Shown here: one piece after another, positions 51,026 to 59,658 of the stretch
How positions within the stretch are numbered: position 1 is the first letter of the stretch
Layout of the letters: each line of letters opens with the position of its first letter
Assembly: GCF_022751215.1 (NCBI RefSeq)
Contig: NZ_JAICDG010000005.1
Location: forward strand, 434,001 to 498,000
Direction: 5' to 3'
From: Actinomadura terrae
Lineage (GTDB): Bacteria; Actinomycetota; Actinomycetes; Streptosporangiales; Streptosporangiaceae
DNA: 64,000 nt
Notes under the pieces: generated by a model
The model's database searches: none
The model's input: the letters and a program-made list of their open reading frames with translations, nothing else
What the model was told of the DNA's origin: nothing
Program-made: the position numbers and the translations under genes

Positions 51026-51152
51026 GGCATTCCAGGTCTGGACAGGGCCGCCGGGGTACTCCGCGTTCCTCCGGCGAACGGCCGGACAGGGGCGCCCCCG
51101 AGTGTGCGCGTCCGGCTGCGCGCCGTACAGCCGCGTGGCCGGAGACGGTCGC
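51012..51152. repeat. direct repeat copy B: start and upstream region of paralogue B
   Basis: Partner of 50521-50661, offset 491 bases. The identity covers the start codon context and about 120 bases upstream, so it should include the promoter and leader of both genes. Confidence 0.88.
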
Positions 51153-51253
51153 GGGGAGCGTTCCAGGCGCCGGCGTGGGGCGCCGGGGGCTTCTGCTACA
51201 GATGTAGCAGGTCGGTTAGGGTCGGGGATGACCGACGACGAGCGGAGGATCCA

Positions 51254-51709
51254 ATGCCCTTCTGGGACAAGCTGCGCGAATCCACACAGACCATGCAGAC
51301 GCAGCTCCTCAGCAAGAAGAACGAACTGAAGAGCGGGGCGTTCCGGGACGCGAGCATGGCGATGTGCGCGCTGGTGGCGGCGGCCGACGGCAGCGTCGAC
51401 CCGTCCGAGCGCCAGCGGACGGCCTCGCTCATCGCCTCCAACGAGGTGCTCCAGAACTTCCCGGCCGACGACCTCCAGCGGCGCTTCAACGACTACGTCT
51501 CCAAGCTGACCGCCGACTTCGACTTCGGGAAGGTCGGCGTCCTCCAGGACATCGGCAAGACCAAGAAGAAGCCCGCCGAGGCGCGCGCCGTCATCCAGAT
51601 CGGCATCATCATCGGCGGCGCCGACGGCCACTTCGACGAGAGCGAGAAGGCCGTGGTCCGCGAGGCGTGCTTCGCCGTCGGCCTGGACCCGTCCGAGTTC
51701 GAGCTCTGA
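51254..51709 (+). CDS. TerB family tellurite resistance-like protein
   Basis: A 151-residue helical protein of the TerB fold. FRDASMAMCALVAAADGSVD begins the family's metal-binding repeat (DGSVDPSER), and GIIIGGADGHFDESEKAVVR is the second, symmetric acidic loop (DGHFDESE). TerB proteins bind divalent metal at the membrane inner face in stress and chemical-defence complexes with TerD/TerC. No other ter gene lies in the window, so it acts alone or with distant partners. ATG at 51254 follows GGAGGA. Confidence 0.92.
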   Translation: MPFWDKLRESTQTMQTQLLSKKNELKSGAFRDASMAMCALVAAADGSVDPSERQRTASLIASNEVLQNFPADDLQRRFNDYVSKLTADFDFGKVGVLQDIGKTKKKPAEARAVIQIGIIIGGADGHFDESEKAVVREACFAVGLDPSEFEL

Positions 51710-51731
51710 CCCGCCTCTTTCAGCGGATCTT

Positions 51732-52622
51732 TCAGCGGAGCGCGAGCAGGGCCAGCAGGGCCGACGCGAGGGCGTGGTCCAGTTGGAGGGTCGCGGCGGT
51801 GAGCGTGCTGGTGACGACGCCGTTGCCCATGAACAGCAGCGGTCCGGTGACGGAATTCTTGGCGGGCGGCGCGTCGAGCAGCGCCTCGACGCGCTCCATG
51901 ACGCCCGACTCGGCGAACGCCGCGGCGGGGCCCGGCGCCGCCGGGTGGGCGAGGGCGACCTTGGCGATCGTGCGGGCGACGAAGGCGCGGTCGCCGACGG
52001 CCTCGGCGGCGTCCTCGTCCGCCCAGCGCTCCACGGCGAGGCGCAGCCGCCGGTCCAGCGGGCGCAGCGCCGGGAGCAGGGCGCGGGCCAGCGCGCCGGA
52101 CGCCAGGTAGCGGTGGTGCCGGTGCCGCAGGTGCGAGCTCTCGTGCTGGAACACCACGTGCAGCTCGGCGGGCGCCAGCCGCCGCAGCAGCCCGCGCGAC
52201 AGCAGCACTCCCCCGTGCCGTCCCGGGACCGCGACCGCGATCGGCGCCTCGGTCTCCAGCGGCGCCCCCGACCGCGACCGGACGGCGCGCAGCTCGCGGG
52301 CCCAGCGCACGACCGTCCACGCGGCGACGAGCAGCCCGGCGGCCGACAGCAGCGCCGCCGGGACCCCCACCACGTCCGGCACCGGGCGGTCGTCGCCGAA
52401 CAGCGCCCACTCGGGGACGTGCGCTGCGGCGGACGGCGTCAGCGTCGCCCCGTAGTTGATCGCCACGAACACGCCGGTGCCGAGCGCGGCGACCGCGCTC
52501 ATCGCGCCGGTCGTCGCCAGCAGCCGCGCCGACCAGGACGGATGCAGCGGCACCGGCACCCGGCCGAGCACGGTGCCGAGCGCGAGCATGATGGCGAGCG
52601 GCAGGAAGGTGAACCAGCTCAC
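51732..52622 (-). CDS. M56 family membrane metallopeptidase (BlaR1-like, no sensor domain)
   Basis: A 296-residue membrane protease. It has N-terminal hydrophobic helices (WFTFLPLAIMLALGTVL, ARLLATTGAMSAVAALGTGV), the zinc motif HVVFQHESSHLRHRHH (His160-Glu161-His164), a downstream WADEDAAEAVGDRAF where the third ligand is expected, and C-terminal hydrophobic segments. BlaR1/MecR1 carry a penicillin-binding sensor at the C-terminus; here it is absent. GTG at 52622 overlaps the BlaI-type stop (GTGA). By analogy it cleaves the partner repressor when activated; the activating signal is unknown. Confidence 0.9.
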   Translation of the reverse strand: MSWFTFLPLAIMLALGTVLGRVPVPLHPSWSARLLATTGAMSAVAALGTGVFVAINYGATLTPSAAAHVPEWALFGDDRPVPDVVGVPAALLSAAGLLVAAWTVVRWARELRAVRSRSGAPLETEAPIAVAVPGRHGGVLLSRGLLRRLAPAELHVVFQHESSHLRHRHHRYLASGALARALLPALRPLDRRLRLAVERWADEDAAEAVGDRAFVARTIAKVALAHPAAPGPAAAFAESGVMERVEALLDAPPAKNSVTGPLLFMGNGVVTSTLTAATLQLDHALASALLALLALR

Positions 52623-52996
52623 CCCCGTTCACCCCGGCCGTCGAGGGACTCGCCTTCGAGGAACTCGCGCAGCTGGCGCGCCTCCTCGTCGCTGAGCGTG
52701 CTCACGAACCGGCTCAGCACCGTCCCGGGGTCGCTGGCGAGCCGCAGGTGCTCGCGCATGCGGCCCGCGACCAGCTCGGACTCGTCGATGGCGAGCCGGT
52801 AGCGGTAGTGCCGCCCGGCCCGCGTCCGGGTGACCAGCCGCTTCTCGTAAAGCCGGTGCAGGATCGTGTTGACCGTGGTGTAGGCGGGCGCGCCGTCGAG
52901 GCGCTCGACCAGCTCCGCCGTCCGCGCCGAGCCGCCGAGCCCGGCCAGCGCGGCGAGCACCTCCGCCTCCAGTTGCCCGAGCGGTCTGCGCGCCAC
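52619..52996 (-). CDS. BlaI/MecI/CopY family repressor
   Basis: A 125-residue winged-helix repressor: RRPLGQLEAEVLAALAGLGG, ARTAELVERL, APAYTTVNTILHRLYEKRLV (recognition helix) and RTRAGRHYRYRLAI (wing), with a C-terminal dimerisation and cleavage region (STLSDEEARQLREFLEGE). I prefer GTG at 52996, which has AAGGGG at 8 bases, over GTG at 53005, where the site is too close. It is coupled to the M56 protease and probably represses its own operon and perhaps distant targets. No clear dyad operator was seen nearby. Confidence 0.9.
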   Translation of the reverse strand: MARRPLGQLEAEVLAALAGLGGSARTAELVERLDGAPAYTTVNTILHRLYEKRLVTRTRAGRHYRYRLAIDESELVAGRMREHLRLASDPGTVLSRFVSTLSDEEARQLREFLEGESLDGRGERG

Positions 52997-53263
52997 CGGC
53001 CTCACCCCTTCACGGCGGACGTCGATTCACGACAGACCGTATCCCGGCCCGGCCGCCCTCACCGTCCGCACGCGCCCGACCGCGTGCCGGGACTCGTCAT
53101 TCCGCGTGAGTCGCCGCCCGCCTTTTGTGACAGTTCCCAATCCATTCGACATTGATCATTGTCCATTGTCCTCAGCCGGTCACCGCGCTTGATCAACCGG
53201 GCCCGGAAAGTGCGAATGGAGGCGGCGCCGGCGATCGCCCGGTGCCGGAGGGAGAACGGACAG

Positions 53264-53860
53264 ATGCGCATCAAGACGATCGCCACGGCGCTGACGCTGG
53301 TCGGCGCGGCACTGGTCCCGGTGCTGCCCGCGGGCTCGGCCTCGGCCGGCTTCGCGACCTGCAAGGACGAGCGGACCGGCAAGGACATGACGGTCACCGT
53401 CCTCGGCGGGAGCGGCTCCGACAACCCCTGGGTCGTGAACGGCAACGTCGCCTCCACGCTGGCCGGCGACGACCGGATCTTCCTCGACCAGATCACCGAC
53501 GGCCCGTTCCCGTCGGACACGGTGACCTGCGGCGACGGCGACAACGACTGGATCGGCTCCTACATCGCCCAGCCCACCGGCTCGATCTCGGCGCGCGGCG
53601 GGACGGGCGCCGACACGCTGATCGGCGGCACCAACGACGACTACCTCAACGGCAACGCCGGAACCGACAACCTGATCGGCAACGACGGCAACGACCACCT
53701 GAAGGGCGAGGACGGAAACGACAACCTCTGGGGCGGTGAGGGGAACGACTACATCGACGCCGGAGAGGGCAGCGACATCATCGACGGCGGCCCCGGAATC
53801 GACACCTGCGTTGGTGGCGACGATAAGGCGTACATCATCAACTGTGAAAAGTTCAGCTGA
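53264..53860 (+). CDS. secreted calcium-binding protein with RTX-type repeats
   Basis: A 198-residue protein with a Sec signal (MRIKTIATALTLVGAALV, cleavage near ASAG). The C-terminal half consists of RTX-like nonapeptides (GGTGADTLIGG, GNAGTDNLIGNDGNDHL, GGEGNDYIDAGEGSDIIDGG), which form a Ca2+-loaded parallel beta roll outside the cell. The final DTCVGGDD...CEKF segment probably forms a disulfide cap. It has no catalytic domain, so it is a structural or binding protein. ATG at 53264 follows GGAGGG. A hairpin terminator follows at 53901-53934. Confidence 0.9.
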   Translation: MRIKTIATALTLVGAALVPVLPAGSASAGFATCKDERTGKDMTVTVLGGSGSDNPWVVNGNVASTLAGDDRIFLDQITDGPFPSDTVTCGDGDNDWIGSYIAQPTGSISARGGTGADTLIGGTNDDYLNGNAGTDNLIGNDGNDHLKGEDGNDNLWGGEGNDYIDAGEGSDIIDGGPGIDTCVGGDDKAYIINCEKFS

Positions 53861-53900
53861 TTCTTCCCGGCTCGAATAACAATTTCGCACCCGCTGAAAC

Positions 53901-53934
53901 GCGCCCGGCCGGTCACCGCCAGACGGCCGGGCGC
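53901..53934. terminator. perfect 11-bp stem hairpin after the RTX-type gene
   Basis: Arms GCGCCCGGCCG and CGGCCGGGCGC enclose a 12-base loop, 40 bases after the stop at 53860 and 60 bases before the photolyase start. Confidence 0.75.
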
Positions 53935-53993
53935 CCGCAGATCCGCACGCCGCGGACGCATCCGGTCGCGGGCGCCGCCACGAAGTACGGGTG

Positions 53994-55304
53994 ATGAGTA
54001 CCTCGATCCTGCTGTTCACCCGTGACCTGCGCGTCCACGACAACCCGGCGCTGGCCGCCGCGTGCCGGGCGGAGCGGGTCGTGCCGCTCTTCGTGCTCGA
54101 CGACGCGATCCGCGGCGTGCCGAACCGCGTCCGGTTCCTGCTGGAGAGCCTCGCCGGCCTCCGCGACTCGCTCCGGGCGGCGGGCGGCGACCTCCTCGTC
54201 CGGCGCGGCGATCCGGCCGCCGAGGTCGCGCGGCTCGCCCGCGCGACCGGCGCGGACGCGCTGCACCTCGCCGACGAGCGGTCCGCGTACGGGACCCGGC
54301 GGCTCGCCGCGCTGCGGGACCTGGACCTCGCGGTGTCGGCGCACCCGGGCGTCACGGTCGTCCCGCCGGGCGAGCTGACCCCGGTGAGCGGCGACCACTA
54401 CCGGGTCTTCACGCCGTACTGGCGCGCCTGGGACGCGGCGCGGTGGCGTGCGGAGGCACGCGCGCCGAAGACGGTCCGCCTGCCGGACGGCCTGGACGCC
54501 GGGCCGCTCCCCGACCTCGCCGAGCTGACGTCCGGTCCCTACTCCCCCGATCCGGCGCCGGGCGGCGAGCGCGCGGGACGGGCGCGGATGAAGGCGTGGC
54601 TGCGCGAGACGGCCGACGAGTACGACCGGATCCATGACGACCTCGCCGCCGACCGCACCTCGCGGCTCAGCCCGTACATCAAGTTCGGCTGCGTCTCGCC
54701 GCTGGAGCTGGCGCGGGCGGTCCGGGGCGAGAAGCGGGAGGAGTTCCGGCGCCAGCTCGCCTGGCGCGACTTCCACCACCAGGTCGCGGCCGCCTTCCCC
54801 GCGCTCGCCCGGCGCGACTACCGGCCGCGCGAGCGCGCCTGGAACCGCGACGACGACGCCCTCGCCGCCTGGCGGGACGGCACGACCGGCGTCCCGATCG
54901 TGGACGCGGGCATGCGCCAGCTCCGCCGCGAGGGCTACATGCACAACCGCGCTCGCCTGGTCACGGCGTCGTTCCTCACCCGGAACCTGAACATCGACTG
55001 GCGCGACGGCCTCCGCCACTTCGACGCCTGGCTGACCGACGGCGACGTCGCCGACAACGCCGGGAACTGGCAGTGGGTCGCCGGAACGGGCAACAACACC
55101 CGTCCGGGCCAGGTGATGAACCCGCTCCGGCAGGCCGCCCGGTTCGACCCGGGCGGTGTGTACGTCCAGCGCTACGTGCCCGAGCTCGCGGACCTGGACG
55201 CGCGGCACGTCCACCGCCCCTGGACCCTGCCCGACGACCGCAGGCGCGCACTCGACTATCCGCCGCCCATCTCGGGGTACAGGACGCCCGGGGAGGACGA
55301 ATGA
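53994..55304 (+). CDS. phr: deoxyribodipyrimidine photolyase (class I CPD type)
   Basis: A 436-residue photolyase that repairs UV pyrimidine dimers with light. The N-terminal antenna domain begins SILLFTRDLRVHDNPALAAA. The C-terminal FAD domain shows SPYIKFGCVSPLELARAV, ARRDYRPRERAWNRDDDAL, VDAGMRQLRREGYMHNRARL, VTASFLTRNLNIDWR and AGNWQWVAGTGNNTRP, i.e. the conserved flavin and electron-transfer Trp region. ATG at 53994 is adjacent to an in-frame GTG at 53991. The stop overlaps the next start (ATGA). It pairs with an NAD(P)-binding protein often found next to photolyases. Confidence 0.95.
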   Translation: MSTSILLFTRDLRVHDNPALAAACRAERVVPLFVLDDAIRGVPNRVRFLLESLAGLRDSLRAAGGDLLVRRGDPAAEVARLARATGADALHLADERSAYGTRRLAALRDLDLAVSAHPGVTVVPPGELTPVSGDHYRVFTPYWRAWDAARWRAEARAPKTVRLPDGLDAGPLPDLAELTSGPYSPDPAPGGERAGRARMKAWLRETADEYDRIHDDLAADRTSRLSPYIKFGCVSPLELARAVRGEKREEFRRQLAWRDFHHQVAAAFPALARRDYRPRERAWNRDDDALAAWRDGTTGVPIVDAGMRQLRREGYMHNRARLVTASFLTRNLNIDWRDGLRHFDAWLTDGDVADNAGNWQWVAGTGNNTRPGQVMNPLRQAARFDPGGVYVQRYVPELADLDARHVHRPWTLPDDRRRALDYPPPISGYRTPGEDE

Positions 55305-56797
55305 GCGAAACAGAAGGTGCGTTGTGCCTGGTCACTGGGGCCACCGGCTACATCGGCGGGAGACTCGTCCCCGAGCTGCTCGACGCCGGGTACCGGGTGC
55401 GCTGCATGGCGCGCTCGGCCGGACGGCTGCGCGACCACCCCTGGGCCGACCGGGTGGAGGTCGTGGAGGCCGACGCCACCGACGCCGAGGCGACCGTGCG
55501 GGCCCTGGACGGGGTGGACGTCGCCTACTACCTGATCCACGCGATCGGCGGCGCGGGGGGCTTCGCCGAGAACGACCGCCGCGCCGCCCGGACGTTCGCC
55601 GCCGCGTCCCGCCGGGCGGGCATCGGGCGGCTGGTCTACCTCGGCGGCATGGCCCCCGGCGGGGACCTGTCGCCGCATCTGCGGTCGCGTGCCGAGGTCG
55701 GCGAGATCCTGCTGGACAGCGGCGTCCCGACGGCGTGGCTGCGCGCCGCCGTCATCATCGGGTCGGGGTCGGCGTCGTTCGAGATGCTGCGCTACCTCAC
55801 CGAGCGGCTGCCGGTGATGGTCACCCCGACGTGGGTGCACACCCGCATCCAGCCGATCGCGATCCGGGACGTCCTGCGCTACCTCGTGGCCGTCGCGGAC
55901 CTGCCCGCCGAGGTCAGCCGGGGGTTCGACATCGGCGGCCCGGACGTGCTGACCTACGCCGACATGATGCGCCGCTACGCCGCCGTCGCCGGGCTCAGGC
56001 GGCGCGTGATCGCGCCCGTCCCGCTGCTCAGCCCCTGGCTGTCGAGCCTGTGGGTGGGCGCGATCACCCCCGTCCCGGGCGGCCTCGCGCGCCCGCTGGT
56101 GGAGTCGCTGCGCAACGAGGTGGTGGCCGCGGACGACGACATCGACCGGTACGTCCCGCCCCCGCCGGGCGGCGGGACCGGTTTCGAGCGGTCGGTGGAG
56201 CTGGCGCTGCGCCGCGTCCGGGAGGCCGACGTCGCGACGCGCTGGTCGTCGGCGAGCGTCCCGGGCGCGCCCAGCGACCCGCTGCCGACCGACCCGGACT
56301 GGGCGGGCGGCAGCCTCTACACCGACGAGCGGACGTGCCGCGCGGACGCCCCGCCGCACCGCCTGTGGGACGTCGTCGAGGGCATCGGCGGCGAGCGCGG
56401 CTGGTACTCCTTCCCGCTCGCCTGGCGCGTCCGGGGCGTTATCGACCGGCTGGTCGGCGGCGTGGGCCTGCGGCGCGGGCGCCGGGACCCGCGCCGCCTC
56501 CGGGTCGGGGAGAGCGTCGACTTCTGGCGGGTGGAGGCGATCGAGCCCGGACGGCTGCTGCGGCTGCGCGCCGAGATGCGCCTCCCCGGCCTGGCCTGGC
56601 TCGAACTGCGCGTCGGGGACGAGGACGGCCGCGCGCGCCTCACCCAGCGGGCGCTGTTCCACCCGCGCGGCCTCGCCGGGCACGCCTACTGGTGGGCGTT
56701 CCGCCCCTTCCACGACCGGATCTTCGGCGGCATGTGCCGGGGCATCGCCCGCGCCGCGGCCGAGTCGGACGCCGGCAGCGCGCGAGAGTCTCAATAA
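55301..56797 (+). CDS. NAD(P)-binding SDR protein fused to a DUF2867-type domain
   Basis: A 498-residue protein. Residues ~1-330 are an atypical SDR/NmrA-like domain: CLVTGATGYIGGRLVPELLD (dinucleotide loop), VVEADATDAEATVRALDGVD and YYLIHAIGGAGGFAENDRRA. Residues ~340-490 (DERTCRADAPPHRLWDVVEG, RGWYSFPLAWRVRGVIDRLV, GLAGHAYWWAFRPFHDRIFG) match DUF2867, a START-like fold. Full-length homologues are common in actinomycetes. It starts inside the photolyase stop, so the two are translated together. Reduction of a quinone-like or lipid ligand is possible; no reaction is established. Confidence 0.9.
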   Translation: MSETEGALCLVTGATGYIGGRLVPELLDAGYRVRCMARSAGRLRDHPWADRVEVVEADATDAEATVRALDGVDVAYYLIHAIGGAGGFAENDRRAARTFAAASRRAGIGRLVYLGGMAPGGDLSPHLRSRAEVGEILLDSGVPTAWLRAAVIIGSGSASFEMLRYLTERLPVMVTPTWVHTRIQPIAIRDVLRYLVAVADLPAEVSRGFDIGGPDVLTYADMMRRYAAVAGLRRRVIAPVPLLSPWLSSLWVGAITPVPGGLARPLVESLRNEVVAADDDIDRYVPPPPGGGTGFERSVELALRRVREADVATRWSSASVPGAPSDPLPTDPDWAGGSLYTDERTCRADAPPHRLWDVVEGIGGERGWYSFPLAWRVRGVIDRLVGGVGLRRGRRDPRRLRVGESVDFWRVEAIEPGRLLRLRAEMRLPGLAWLELRVGDEDGRARLTQRALFHPRGLAGHAYWWAFRPFHDRIFGGMCRGIARAAAESDAGSARESQ

Positions 56798-56895
56798 TGC
56801 ACGGAAGTTCGCATTGTTAAGTGCGCGGGCGACCACTTTCCGACACGCAATCCGACCGGTGATCAGGCAGCACGGTAAGCCAATTGTGAACATCC

Positions 56896-56904
56896 TGGTA
56901 TACT
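56896..56904 (+). promoter_or_regulatory. extended -10 promoter element before a TetR gene
   Basis: TGGTATACT matches an extended -10 (TGn-TATACT), in a locally AT-richer stretch 90 bases before the TetR start at 56995. No good -35 is present. A half-site CCGACCGGT at 56852-56860 resembles the operator palindromes further along. Confidence 0.45.
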
Positions 56905-56994
56905 TTGGGAACGAGCGATCCGGCGGGGGCACGCGTCCGGCTCACACGGTCGGCTCGACCCTTGGTATTTCCCAGCGATGCGGAGTGAACACCG

Positions 56995-57609
56995 ATGGCG
57001 GAAGCTGATTTCGAGCGGCGGTCGAGGCGGCGCCAGATGTCCAAGGACGAGCGCCGCGCGGAGATCATCCGAACCGCCGCCGACCTCTTCGAGAAACTGG
57101 GGTACGCGGGCGCCTCGATGGACGACATCGCCGCCGCCGTCGGAATCGGTAAGCCCACTCTGTACCACTACTTCCGCAGCAAGTCCGAACTGCTGTGGTA
57201 TATGCACGAGGAGCTGATCGACGGCCTGATCGACGCGCACCGCGCCCGCGTCGAACGCGGCGCCGACCCGGTCGAGCTGCTGCGCGGCGTCATCCACGAC
57301 TTCCTGGAGAACATCGCGACCAGGCGCGGCCAGTGCCGGGTGTTCTTCGAGAACCACCGCGAACTGCCCGACGCCGACCTCGCCGTCGCCACCGAGAAAC
57401 GCACCCGCTACGAGGCGATGGTGGAGGAGGCCGTCCGCGACGGAATCGCGGCGGGAACGTTCCGCGACGTCGATACCAAGCTGTTCAGCCTCGCGATATT
57501 CGGGATGAGCAACTGGGCCTACCAGTGGTACCACTCCGACGGGAAGTTCACGCACGAGGAGATCGCCGACGCTTTCTGGGACTACGCCTACCGCGGGCTG
57601 CGCCCTTGA
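56995..57609 (+). CDS. TetR/AcrR family regulator of the acyl-CoA/amide gene set
   Basis: A 204-residue TetR regulator. The HTH is RAEIIRTAADLFEKLGYAGA, SMDDIAAAVGIGKPTLYHYF, typical of the KstR2/FadR-like group that binds acyl-CoA ligands. The ligand domain includes QCRVFFENHRELPDADLA and FSLAIFGMSNWAYQWYHSDG; the WAYQWY segment is common in regulators of CoA-ester catabolism. It is divergent in function from its neighbour MFS gene (convergent 3' ends). Three CGACCGAC-type palindromes downstream are its best candidate operators. Confidence 0.92.
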   Translation: MAEADFERRSRRRQMSKDERRAEIIRTAADLFEKLGYAGASMDDIAAAVGIGKPTLYHYFRSKSELLWYMHEELIDGLIDAHRARVERGADPVELLRGVIHDFLENIATRRGQCRVFFENHRELPDADLAVATEKRTRYEAMVEEAVRDGIAAGTFRDVDTKLFSLAIFGMSNWAYQWYHSDGKFTHEEIADAFWDYAYRGLRP

Positions 57610-57658
57610 GACCATTGCGATATCCGCCGCAGTGTTTGCTGAGATATCCGACCGGCGC

Positions 57659-57691
57659 GCCCGCCCGGTGCGTCGAGGGCCCCGGGCGGGC
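57659..57691. terminator. 10-bp stem hairpin between TetR and MFS genes
   Basis: Arms GCCCGCCCGG and CCGGGCGGGC enclose a 13-base loop. It lies between the convergent TetR (stop 57609) and MFS (stop 57706) genes and can end both transcripts. Confidence 0.7.
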
Positions 57692-57705
57692 ACGCCGGGC
57701 CGCGA

Positions 57706-59145
57706 TCAAATACTGGTGACCGTGCCCGCCTCATCGGCTTCGGCGGGCCTCACCGCGACCGCGTCGTCGTCGTTCCGGAAGGTTTCCGGCAACAGCAGGA
57801 CCGAGACCGCAGTGATGAGGCAGACGCCCGCCATGTAGGCCGCGATCGCCACCCAGGAATCCGTCCACGCGTACAGGGACGTCGCGATCAGCGGCGCCAG
57901 CGCCCCGCCGACCACCGAGGCGACCTGGATGCTCAGCGACATCGCCGAATAACGCGTCTCGGTCGGGAACGTCTCGGCGAAGAACGCGCCCTGCGGCGCG
58001 TACATCGTCGTGTGCATCAGGCCGAGCCCGACGACGAACGCGATCACGATGACGACCGGCGACTCGGTGTTGAGCAGCGGCCAGAACACGAACGCCCACG
58101 TCCCGACCAGCGCCGACCCGGCCGTCAGCATGCCCTTGCGGCCGAAGCGGTCCGACAGCGCGCCCGCGACCGGCAGCATGACGAGCTGGACCGCCGCCCC
58201 GCACAGCACGCCCACCAGCATCCGGCTCTTCGGCATGTCGAGGATGTCGTCGTTGGTGCCGTAGGCGACGGCGAAGGTCATGAACAGGTAGTAGGTCACG
58301 TTGATACCGATGTAGGCGCCGCCGATCAGGACGATCCGCCTCGGGTAGCGGCGCACCGCCTCCAGCACGGGCGAGCGCGCGGCCCGTGCGGCACGCCCCT
58401 CCGGCTTGGCCACCGGCACGGGGGCGACGACGCGCCCGTCCTCCTCCCCGCTCCCCTCCTGTACGGCGTCCTGGAGGCGCTTGAACGCCTTGGTCTCCTC
58501 GATCCGGAGCTGGATGTAGATCGTCAGGCCGAGCAGCGCCATGCTCGCGAGGAACGGCAGCCGCCAGCCCCACGAGTCGAACGAGCCCGAGTCGGTGAGG
58601 GCGTCGGTGATCAGGAACGCGAAGTTGCCGACCAGGATGCCCGCCGGGCCGCCCGCCAGGGCGAAGCTGGAGTAGAAGCCGCGGCGGCGCGGCGGCGCGC
58701 TCTCCATGGCCAGCAGGATCACCCCGCCGGTCTGGCCGCCGAGCGCGATCCCCTGGACGAGCCGCAGCGCCACCAGCAGCAGCGGCGCCCCGGGACCGAT
58801 CGCGTCGTAGGTGGGCAGCACGCCGATGAGCGTGGTGCCGAGGCCCATCGTCAGCAGCACCATGACGAGCGAGCGTTTGCGGCCGTGCACGTCGCCGAGG
58901 TGGCCGAAGATCACCGCGCCCACCGGCCGGGCGATGAACCCGATCGCGAACGTGGAGAACGACAGCAGCGCTCCGGCCAGCGGGCTCTGACCGGGAAAGA
59001 ACAGGTCCGGGAAGACCAGCGCGGCGGCGGTCCCGTAAATGAAGAAGTCGTAGTTCTCGATGCTCGACGCGGCCAGCGCCGCGGCGGCGATCTTCAGCGT
59101 GCTCTTTTTGGATGCGTCCTTCGGGGGTGTCTTTCCTGGGACCAT
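57706..59145 (-). CDS. MFS transporter, metabolite:H+ symporter type
   Basis: A 479-residue 12-helix transporter of the MHS subfamily (ShiA, ProP, KgtP relatives). ASSIENYDFFIYGTAAALVF is the conserved first helix, FARPVGA appears as GFIARPVGAVIFGHLGD, followed by VHGRKRSLVMVLL (loop 2-3 motif) and RLVQGIALGGQTGG. Substrates are small carboxylates or zwitterions taken up with protons. A Glu/Lys-rich cytoplasmic loop is at ~210-250. ATG at 59145 has AAAGGAAAAG. Given the neighbours (amidase, CCR-like, acyl-CoA dehydrogenase), it probably imports a carboxylate or amide fed into CoA-dependent breakdown. Confidence 0.92.
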   Translation of the reverse strand: MVPGKTPPKDASKKSTLKIAAAALAASSIENYDFFIYGTAAALVFPDLFFPGQSPLAGALLSFSTFAIGFIARPVGAVIFGHLGDVHGRKRSLVMVLLTMGLGTTLIGVLPTYDAIGPGAPLLLVALRLVQGIALGGQTGGVILLAMESAPPRRRGFYSSFALAGGPAGILVGNFAFLITDALTDSGSFDSWGWRLPFLASMALLGLTIYIQLRIEETKAFKRLQDAVQEGSGEEDGRVVAPVPVAKPEGRAARAARSPVLEAVRRYPRRIVLIGGAYIGINVTYYLFMTFAVAYGTNDDILDMPKSRMLVGVLCGAAVQLVMLPVAGALSDRFGRKGMLTAGSALVGTWAFVFWPLLNTESPVVIVIAFVVGLGLMHTTMYAPQGAFFAETFPTETRYSAMSLSIQVASVVGGALAPLIATSLYAWTDSWVAIAAYMAGVCLITAVSVLLLPETFRNDDDAVAVRPAEADEAGTVTSI

Positions 59146-59658
59146 CCGCTTTTCCTTTCAGCGACGTGGCGGACCGCCAGGCGGCGGTCCCGCGACCACT
59201 TGCCATGCGCGCGGAAAGCGTGATCACCCGGAAATTGCAGCGGTCCGGGCGGCGCGTTTCGCGTGTCGGCCGACGTATGCGCTGAGTCCCCCGGGCAGCG
59301 CTGGGAGGGCCGCCGGTGCCACGGGGCGCCGGGCGGCCGTCGACTGTGCCCACGCCGACGGTGTCTGGTCGCCCACGACGGCGGCGGTTGTACGGCCACC
59401 GGTTCCGGATCCGCAGTGGTCGCCCGCCTTTTGAGCGGTGTCGTCGCCGCGCCTCCGAGTTGACGACCGACCGGTCGGTCGTATGAATACGATTGCAGCC
59501 GTTACCGGGGGTGTCAACCCTTGAGCTGGCGTTTTCTCCGGGTTGTCGCGTTGCCGCTCGGCGCCGCGTCCACCTAAGATCGAAGTCGCCCGGACACGGA
59601 AATCGGCCCTGCCATCCCCGGCGAAATCAGCAGGACGACGACAACGCTCGGAGACCCC
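59146..59658. other. 513-base divergent intergenic region
   Basis: The region lies between the MFS gene (minus) and the LLM gene (plus). It holds the promoter and palindrome at 59460-59487. The part from 59220 to 59400 has open frames on the minus strand but no ribosome site or recognisable domain, so I do not call a gene. Confidence 0.6.
59460..59487 (+). promoter_or_regulatory. promoter containing operator A (20-bp perfect palindrome)
   Basis: TTGACG (59460-59465), a 16-base spacer and TATGAA (59482-59487) form a plausible sigma-70-type promoter. The palindrome ACGACCGACCGGTCGGTCGT (59463-59482) fills the spacer. A bound repressor would block RNA polymerase. It points to the LLM gene at 59659; the divergent MFS gene may share it. 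Confidence 0.65.

Noticed and set aside
56884..56904. TTGTGA with TATACT as a -35/-10 promoter pair
   Set aside because: The spacer is only 9 bases; only the extended -10 is retained as a weak promoter call.
59224..59400. Minus-strand open stretch upstream of the MFS gene that could be a small protein
   Set aside because: No start with a ribosome site, weak third-position GC bias and no recognisable sequence.
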